A DNA stretch of 11,373 nt from Albimonas sp041685625 (GTDB lineage: Bacteria > Pseudomonadota > Alphaproteobacteria > Rhodobacterales > Rhodobacteraceae), in the NCBI GenBank assembly GCA_041685625.1, contig JAWLFJ010000123.1, forward strand, positions 1 through 11,373, written 5' to 3'. The position numbers were made by a program, and so were the translations under genes. Under the pieces are notes generated by a model that ran no database searches, had not been told where the DNA came from, and worked only from the letters and a program-made list of their open reading frames with translations. Shown here in pieces: positions 6,659-11,373 of this stretch. Each line of letters starts with the position of its first letter. Within the stretch, counting starts at the first letter, position 1.

Positions 6659-7435
6659 ATGCGCTACCGCACCCTGCAATACGGCGTGGAGGACGGCGTC
6701 GTGACCGTCGCCCTCGCGCGGCCCGAGGTCTCCAACGCCCTCGACGCGCAGATGAAGTCTGACGTCGTGCACGCCCTCGGCCGGGCGGCGGCGGACGGAC
6801 GGGCGGTGGTGCTGACCGGCCTCGGCCCGGCCTTCTGCGCGGGGCAGGACCTCGGCGACGCGCCGAACCTGCGGGACGTCGATCTCGGCCGGGCGCAGCG
6901 CGAGGAGACGGGGCCGCTGCTCTCGGCCCTCGCGGACTGCGCGGTCCCGGTTCTGGCGGCGGTCAACGGCCCGGCGGCGGGGGCGGGCCTCGCGCTCGCG
7001 CTGGCGGCGGACGTGGCGGTGGCGGCGGAGTCCGTCGCCTTCTCGCTGCCCAACGCGCGGATCGGGCTGCCGCCGGACAGCGGGCTGTCGTGGCTGCTGA
7101 CGCGGGCGGCGGGGCCGGCGCGGGCGCGCGGCATGGCCTTGCTGGCGGGCCCCGTGGACGCGCGCACCGCCGCCGCCTGGGGCCTGATCTGGGAGGCCGT
7201 GCCCGACGCCCGCTTCGCCGAGACGGTGGCCGCGCGCGCCCGGACGCTGGCCGACGGCCCGACGGCGGCCCTCGTCGCCGCGCGCGGACTGCTGCGCGAG
7301 GCGGCGGCGCGCGACTTCGCGGCGCAGGTGGAGGCGGAGGCCGAGGCGGCGGCCGAGGCAGGACGCGGGGCCGACTTCCTCGAAGGCGTGATGGCCCGCG
7401 CCGAGGGGCGCCCGCCGCGCTTCGCCGGGCGTTGA
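6659..7435 (+). CDS. Enoyl-CoA hydratase/isomerase family protein, PaaG-like
   Basis: The protein is a 258-residue crotonase-fold enzyme, the usual length for PaaG (2-(1,2-epoxy-1,2-dihydrophenyl)acetyl-CoA isomerase) and related hydratases. The CoA and oxyanion-hole signatures are FCAGQDL (59-65) and NGPAAGAG (103-110). IGLPPDSG (136-142) puts an aspartate, D140, where PaaG-type isomerases have their catalytic Asp and classical hydratases a Glu. GLIW (175-178) is also PaaG-like. A ring-isomerase or related acyl-CoA isomerase activity is therefore more likely than plain 2-enoyl hydration, but there are no paa genes here and the true substrate is unknown. The ATG at 6659 has GAGGAGG (6645-6651) 7 bases upstream; the open frame begins earlier at 6608 without such a site. 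From family knowledge, a hydratase-type gene after ccmFH is a recurrent arrangement in Rhodobacterales. Confidence 0.88.
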   Translation: MRYRTLQYGVEDGVVTVALARPEVSNALDAQMKSDVVHALGRAAADGRAVVLTGLGPAFCAGQDLGDAPNLRDVDLGRAQREETGPLLSALADCAVPVLAAVNGPAAGAGLALALAADVAVAAESVAFSLPNARIGLPPDSGLSWLLTRAAGPARARGMALLAGPVDARTAAAWGLIWEAVPDARFAETVAARARTLADGPTAALVAARGLLREAAARDFAAQVEAEAEAAAEAGRGADFLEGVMARAEGRPPRFAGR

Positions 7436-7488
7436 GCGCGTGCCGGACGACGCGGCCCCCGGCGGCTCCGTCCGCGGCGCTGCGCACG

Positions 7489-7517
7489 TTGACCGCCCCT
7501 CGCCCGGACGCGACACT
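7489..7517 (+). promoter_or_regulatory. Candidate glnE promoter, possibly leaderless
   Basis: TTGACC (7489-7494, 5/6 match to a -35) and GACACT (7512-7517, 3/6 match to a -10) are separated by exactly 17 bp. A start about 7 bp beyond the -10 falls at or very near the ATG at 7524, which has no Shine-Dalgarno sequence. If real, glnE would be transcribed separately from the hydratase gene as a leaderless or almost leaderless mRNA. The -10 is weak and the assignment rests on pattern alone. Confidence 0.3.
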
Positions 7518-7523
7518 CGCGCC

Positions 7524-10415
7524 ATGACCGCCGATGACATGTGGGACCCCTTCGCGGGCCGCCTGACCCGCGCGCCGCTGGCGCACGACCCCGTGGCGGG
7601 CGCCGAGGCCTGGGCCCGCCTCGAGGGGGCGGTCGCCGGCGACCTGCGCGCCCTGGTGGAGGGCGCGGCGGGCTCCGCCCCGTTCCTCGCCGATGCGCTC
7701 GCGGCGGAGGCCGACTGGACGGCGGACGCGCTCGCGGGCCCGCCGGAGGCCGCGATGGCGGCGCTGCTGAAGGATGTCGACGCCGCGGCGGCGGCCGATC
7801 TCGGCGAGCGGGGGCGCCTGCTGCGCCGGGCCAAGCGGCGCGCGGCGCTGCTGATCGCGCTCGCCGATCTCGGCGGCGTCTGGACGCTGGAGGAGGTGAC
7901 CGGCGCCCTCTCCGACCTCGCCGACGCCGCCGTCGAGGCCGCGCTGCGCGCGCCCCTGGCCGAGGACATCGCCAAGGGCCGACTGCCGGGGGACGAGGGC
8001 GACCCGATCGCCTCCACCGGCCTCGTCGCCTTCGCCATGGGCAAGGGCGGCGCGCGGGAGCTGAACTATTCCTCCGACATCGACCTGATCCTGCTGTTCG
8101 ACGAGAGCGGCCTCGGCGAGGAGGAGCGCGGCGAGGTGCGCGCCCGCCTCGTCTCGATCTGCCGCGGCGCGACGCAGCTCCTCTCCAAGCCCACCGCGCA
8201 CGGCTACGTCTTCCGGGTCGACCTGCGCCTGCGCCCCGACCCCTCGGTGACGCCGATCGTGCTCTCGATGGCGGCGGCGGAGCGCTATTACGAGAGCCTC
8301 GGGCGCACCTGGGAGCGGGCGGCCTGGATCAAGGCGCGGCCCGCGGTCGGGGACCTCGGGGCGGGCGAGGCGTTCCTCGAGCGGATGCGCCCCTTCGTCT
8401 GGCGCCGGCACCTCGACTTCGCCGCGATCCGCGACGCCCACGACATCCGCGAGCGCATCCGCGCCCATCGCGGCGGCGGCGGGCCGATCGAGGCGCCGGG
8501 CCACGACGTGAAGCTCGGCCGCGGCGGCATCCGGGAGATCGAGTTCTTCGTGCAGACGCGCCAGCTCATCACCGGCGGCCGCGATCCGGGCCTGCGCCTG
8601 CGCGCCACGCGCCCGGCGCTCGCCGCGCTGACCAAGGCGGGCTGGGTGCCGGAGAACGTGGCGGAGAGCCTCGACGCCGCCTATCTCGCGCACCGCGAGC
8701 TCGAGCACCGCCTGCAGATGATCGAGGACCGCCAGACCCACGCCATGCCGACCGCGCCCGAGGCGCGCGACCGGGTCGCCGCGCTCTCGGGCCGGGGCGA
8801 CCGCGAGGCCTTCGAGGCCGAACTCGTCGGTCGTCTGACCGCCGTCGCCGCGGTGGCGGAGCGATTCTTCACCCCCGGCGGCAAGCCGGACGCGGCCGAA
8901 GCCGAGGCGCCGACCCTCGAAGCCCGCGGCTTCCGAAGGCCCGAGGCGGCGGAGGAACGCCTCGTCCGCTGGCGCGCCGGCGAGATCCCCGCGACGCGGG
9001 CCGAACGCGCGCGCGCCATGTTGGGGGGGCTGGAGCCGCTCATCCTCGAGGCGCTCTCCCACGCCGCCTCGCCCGACGACGCGCTGGCCGAGTTCGACCG
9101 CTTCCTCTCGGGCCTGCCGGCGGGCGTGCAGATCCTCTCGCTGTTCGAGGCCAATCCCAAGCTGCTCGACCTCGTGGCCGAGATCTGCGCCGCCGCGCCG
9201 CGGCTCGCCGCGCATCTCGGCCGCCGTCCGGCGGTGGTGGACGCGATCCTCGCCACCGACTTCTTCGAGCCGTTGCCGGACGCCGAGGCGCTGGAGGCGG
9301 ATCTCCGCGACTGGATGGCGCGCGAGGACGACTACGAGCGCAAGCTCGACGCCGCGCGGCGCTGGGCGCGGGAGATGCGCTTCCGCGTCGGCGTGCAGGT
9401 GCTGCGGGGCCTCGCCGACGCCCGCCAGGCCGGGCGCGACTTCACCGGCGTCGCCGAGGCGTGCCTGCGCGCGCTCCTGCCCGAGGTGGAGGCCGAGGTC
9501 GCCCGGCGCTACGGCCCCCCGCCGGGACGCGGCGCCGCGGTGCTCGCGCTCGGCAAGATGGGCGGGCGGGAGATGACCTCGACCTCGGATCTCGACCTGA
9601 TCCTGCTCTACGACGCGGCGGGGGAGGAGGCTTCGGCGGGGCCGAAGCCGCTCGCCCCGCCGGCCTATTACGCCCGCTTCACGCAGGCGCTGGTCGGCGC
9701 GCTTTCGGCCCAGACGGCGGAGGGGCCGCTCTACGAGATCGACATGCGTCTGCGCCCTTCGGGCCGGCAGGGGACGGTGGCGACCTCGCTCTCGGGCTTT
9801 CGGAGCTATCAGCGCGACCAGGCCTGGACCTGGGAGCGTCTCGCGCTGACCCGGGCGCGGGCGGTGGCGGGACGCGCGGACCTTCGCGAGGACGCCGACG
9901 CCGCGGTGGCCGAGGCGCTGCGTCTGCCGGCGGAGCCGGACGCACTCCGCCGCGACGTGGCGCGGATGCGCAGCCGGGTGGCCGAGGCCAACCAGGCGGC
10001 GCGGGACGACCCTTGGGAGCTGAAGCATGCGCGCGGCGGGCTGATGGACGTGGAGTTCGTCGCCCAGCTCGGCGCGCTTCAGGCCGCGGCGGCGGGGGAG
10101 ACGCGGGTGCCCCTCGGCGGCGCCGCCGCGCCGGCGCTCCTCGCCGCGTTGCGCGAGGCCGGGCGCCTCGACGCCGGCGAGGCGGAGATCCTCTCGGAGG
10201 CGCACGCGCTGCAGACCCGCATCCAGCAGGTGGCGCGGGTCGCGCATGAGGGCCCGCTCCGGCCGGAGGAGGCCGGGCCCGGCTTTCTCGCCGCGCTCTG
10301 CCGGGCGACGGGCTGCGAGACGCTGGACGACCTCTCGGCCCGGCTCGCCGCCGCGCAGTCGGCCGCGGCGGAGATCGTGGAGGCGCGCCTCGGCGCCCCG
10401 GAGGCGGGCTCGTGA
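7524..10415 (+). CDS. glnE: Bifunctional glutamine synthetase adenylyltransferase/deadenylylase GlnE
   Basis: GlnE attaches AMP to, and removes it from, a tyrosine on glutamine synthetase in response to PII (GlnB) and glutamine, setting nitrogen assimilation in the cytoplasm. The predicted 963 residues match the family's two-domain size. The N-terminal deadenylylase half has nucleotidyltransferase motif GKGGARELNYSSDIDLI, with metal ligands D185 and D187, followed by DLRLRPDP (233-240) and KLGRGGIREIEFF (330-342). The C-terminal adenylyltransferase half repeats the pattern as GKMGGREMTSTSDLDLI with D689 and D691, then EIDMRLRPSGRQG (738-750) and ARGGLMDVEFVAQ (836-848). Both active sites look intact. 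The start is uncertain: ATG 7524 is chosen, but a GTG at 7440 (28 residues longer) and an ATG at 7539 are possible, and none has a good ribosome-binding site. The stop overlaps the next gene by four bases. Confidence 0.97.
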   Translation: MTADDMWDPFAGRLTRAPLAHDPVAGAEAWARLEGAVAGDLRALVEGAAGSAPFLADALAAEADWTADALAGPPEAAMAALLKDVDAAAAADLGERGRLLRRAKRRAALLIALADLGGVWTLEEVTGALSDLADAAVEAALRAPLAEDIAKGRLPGDEGDPIASTGLVAFAMGKGGARELNYSSDIDLILLFDESGLGEEERGEVRARLVSICRGATQLLSKPTAHGYVFRVDLRLRPDPSVTPIVLSMAAAERYYESLGRTWERAAWIKARPAVGDLGAGEAFLERMRPFVWRRHLDFAAIRDAHDIRERIRAHRGGGGPIEAPGHDVKLGRGGIREIEFFVQTRQLITGGRDPGLRLRATRPALAALTKAGWVPENVAESLDAAYLAHRELEHRLQMIEDRQTHAMPTAPEARDRVAALSGRGDREAFEAELVGRLTAVAAVAERFFTPGGKPDAAEAEAPTLEARGFRRPEAAEERLVRWRAGEIPATRAERARAMLGGLEPLILEALSHAASPDDALAEFDRFLSGLPAGVQILSLFEANPKLLDLVAEICAAAPRLAAHLGRRPAVVDAILATDFFEPLPDAEALEADLRDWMAREDDYERKLDAARRWAREMRFRVGVQVLRGLADARQAGRDFTGVAEACLRALLPEVEAEVARRYGPPPGRGAAVLALGKMGGREMTSTSDLDLILLYDAAGEEASAGPKPLAPPAYYARFTQALVGALSAQTAEGPLYEIDMRLRPSGRQGTVATSLSGFRSYQRDQAWTWERLALTRARAVAGRADLREDADAAVAEALRLPAEPDALRRDVARMRSRVAEANQAARDDPWELKHARGGLMDVEFVAQLGALQAAAAGETRVPLGGAAAPALLAALREAGRLDAGEAEILSEAHALQTRIQQVARVAHEGPLRPEEAGPGFLAALCRATGCETLDDLSARLAAAQSAAAEIVEARLGAPEAGS
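10400..10404 (+). promoter_or_regulatory. Ribosome-binding site fixing the GTG start of the deacetylase gene
   Basis: GGAGG lies 7 bases upstream of GTG 10412, inside the last codons of glnE. It supports a GTG start over the first in-frame ATG at 10484, which would remove the conserved N-terminal strand and lacks a comparable site. The GTGA overlap with the glnE stop indicates translational coupling. Confidence 0.7.
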
Positions 10416-11373
10416 GCGGTCGGCTGCCGATCGTCTGGCATCCGGACTACGTGGCCCCGCTGCGCCCGGGCCACCCCTTCCCCATGTCGAAATACGGCTA
10501 TCTGCGCGAGGCGCTGAAGGCGCGCGGGCTGATGGAGGGCTGGCTGGCGCCGGCCCCGCTCTCGGCGCTGCAGATCGCCGGGGCGCACGACATCTCCTAT
10601 GTCGAGCGGGTGATCGCGGGCACGCTGGCGAAGGACGAGACCCGGCGCATCGGCCTGCCGGCGACGGAGGCCGTCTCGCGCCGCGCGCGCCTCTCCTCGG
10701 CCGGCACGCTGCTCGCGGCGCGCATCTCTCTCGAGCGCGGGCTGTCGGTGAACATGGCCGGCGGCTCCCACCATGCGGCGGCGGACTACGGCTCCGGCTA
10801 CTGCGTGTTCAACGACGTGGCGGTGGCGGCGCGGACGCTGCTGGACGAGGGGCTGGTCGGCCGCGTCCTCGTGGTCGACTGCGACGTGCACCAGGGTGAC
10901 GGCACCGCGCGGATCTTCGCGGACGATCCGCGGGTCTTCACCCTGTCGCTGCACGCGGCGAAGAACTTCCCGGCGAGAAAGGCGGTCTCCGACATGGACG
11001 TGGCGCTCGCCGACGGCGCCGAGGACGCGGACTACCTCGCCCGCCTCGACGACGCGCTGGGCGAGGCCTTGGAACGGGCGCGCCCGGATCTCGTCTTCTA
11101 CAACGCCGGAGTGGATCCGTGGGAAGGGGACAGGCTCGGGCGTCTCGCGCTGAGCCTCGGCGGTCTGCGCCGGCGCGACCGAAAGGTGCTTGCGACGGCG
11201 CGGGCGGCGGGCCTGCCGCTGGCCGCGGCGCTCGGCGGCGGCTATTCGAGGGATCCGGCCGAACTCGCGGCTCGGCACGCGATCCTGTTCGAGGAGGCCG
11301 CCGCCCTCGCCGCCTGCGGCGGCGGGGGCGGGGGCGGCCGGGCCGCGGCGCGCCCCCGGCGGGAGGGGCGGGC
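10412..11373 (+). CDS. Histone deacetylase family protein, class IV (HDAC11-like), 3' partial
   Basis: The frame is open from GTG 10412 to the window edge, 320 codons with no stop. It has the arginase/deacetylase-fold zinc hydrolase signatures of bacterial class IV HDAC homologues, which remove acetyl groups from lysines or small acetylated amines in the cytoplasm. The early HPFPMSKYGYLREAL segment is typical of this class. The active-site pair is H120/H121 in GGSHHA. Zinc ligands are D158 and H160 in DCDVHQGDGTA, and D235 in NAGVD. The transition-state tyrosine is Y278 in LGGGYS. NFPARK and the SDMDVALADG block further support class IV. The catalytic set is complete, so the protein should be active. 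Beyond about residue 300 the sequence becomes a run of seven glycines and an Arg/Ala/Pro-rich tail, unlike the family's usual end; the true stop lies outside the window. The substrate is unknown. Confidence 0.93.
   Translation, partial: MSGRLPIVWHPDYVAPLRPGHPFPMSKYGYLREALKARGLMEGWLAPAPLSALQIAGAHDISYVERVIAGTLAKDETRRIGLPATEAVSRRARLSSAGTLLAARISLERGLSVNMAGGSHHAAADYGSGYCVFNDVAVAARTLLDEGLVGRVLVVDCDVHQGDGTARIFADDPRVFTLSLHAAKNFPARKAVSDMDVALADGAEDADYLARLDDALGEALERARPDLVFYNAGVDPWEGDRLGRLALSLGGLRRRDRKVLATARAAGLPLAAALGGGYSRDPAELAARHAILFEEAAALAACGGGGGGGRAAARPRREGR

Noticed and set aside
6963..10247. A 1094-codon minus-strand open frame antisense to glnE and the hydratase gene.
   Set aside because: Low-complexity Arg/Ala/Gly/His composition with no recognisable domain, lying wholly opposite strongly conserved GlnE and crotonase frames.
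7541..10249. A 902-codon plus-strand open frame overlapping glnE.
   Set aside because: It is the shifted frame of glnE: Arg/Gly/Pro-rich with no motifs, while the glnE frame carries both intact nucleotidyltransferase sites.
1..11373. Possible novel defence, mobile or secretion system.
   Set aside because: Every gene of meaningful length maps to a known family. No integrase, transposase, toxin-antitoxin pair, nuclease/helicase module, CRISPR-type repeat or composition break was seen.

Overview
The window is a compact, very GC-rich piece of bacterial chromosome with strong G/C third-position bias. Gene content and order point to an alphaproteobacterium, most likely of the Rhodobacterales: System I cytochrome c maturation genes ccmF and ccmH, followed by a PaaG/enoyl-CoA hydratase-type gene, glnE, and a class IV-type histone-deacetylase-family gene. 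The taxonomic call is inference from gene families and base composition; no rRNA or other marker is present. Base composition is uniform by eye, and I see no transposase, integrase, tRNA, rRNA, CRISPR array or phage gene.

Left part (1-3875). The window opens inside a plus-strand gene for the large molybdenum-cofactor subunit of an isoquinoline 1-oxidoreductase-like (IorB-type, xanthine dehydrogenase superfamily) enzyme. Its stop codon overlaps tail-to-tail with the first of two minus-strand major facilitator superfamily (MFS) transporter genes. These two are a clear tandem duplicate, about two-thirds identical by eye over their first 150 residues, with 80 bp between them. A perfect TTGAC-N5-GTCAA dyad lies in that gap.

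Middle and right part (4036-11373). A 160-bp divergent region separates the transporters from a plus-strand run of genes. ccmF and ccmH overlap by four bases (ATGA) and encode two membrane parts of the periplasmic haem-ligation machinery. After 125 bp with two GC-rich hairpins comes a PaaG-like enoyl-CoA hydratase/isomerase. After 88 bp comes full-length glnE, the bifunctional adenylyltransferase/deadenylylase that controls glutamine synthetase. glnE overlaps by four bases (GTGA) with a GTG-started class IV HDAC-family deacetylase gene that leaves the window still open.

The genes share a strand but not one pathway: cytochrome c assembly, acyl-CoA chemistry, nitrogen control and protein or acetylamine deacetylation. 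Nearly all the content is recognisable housekeeping or catabolic machinery, and I found no convincing evidence for an undescribed system. The points most worth a second look are the duplicated transporter pair with its dyad, the lack of ccmE directly upstream of ccmF, the glnE/deacetylase coupling, and the unclear glnE start. The very long alternative-frame ORFs are GC-rich shadows.
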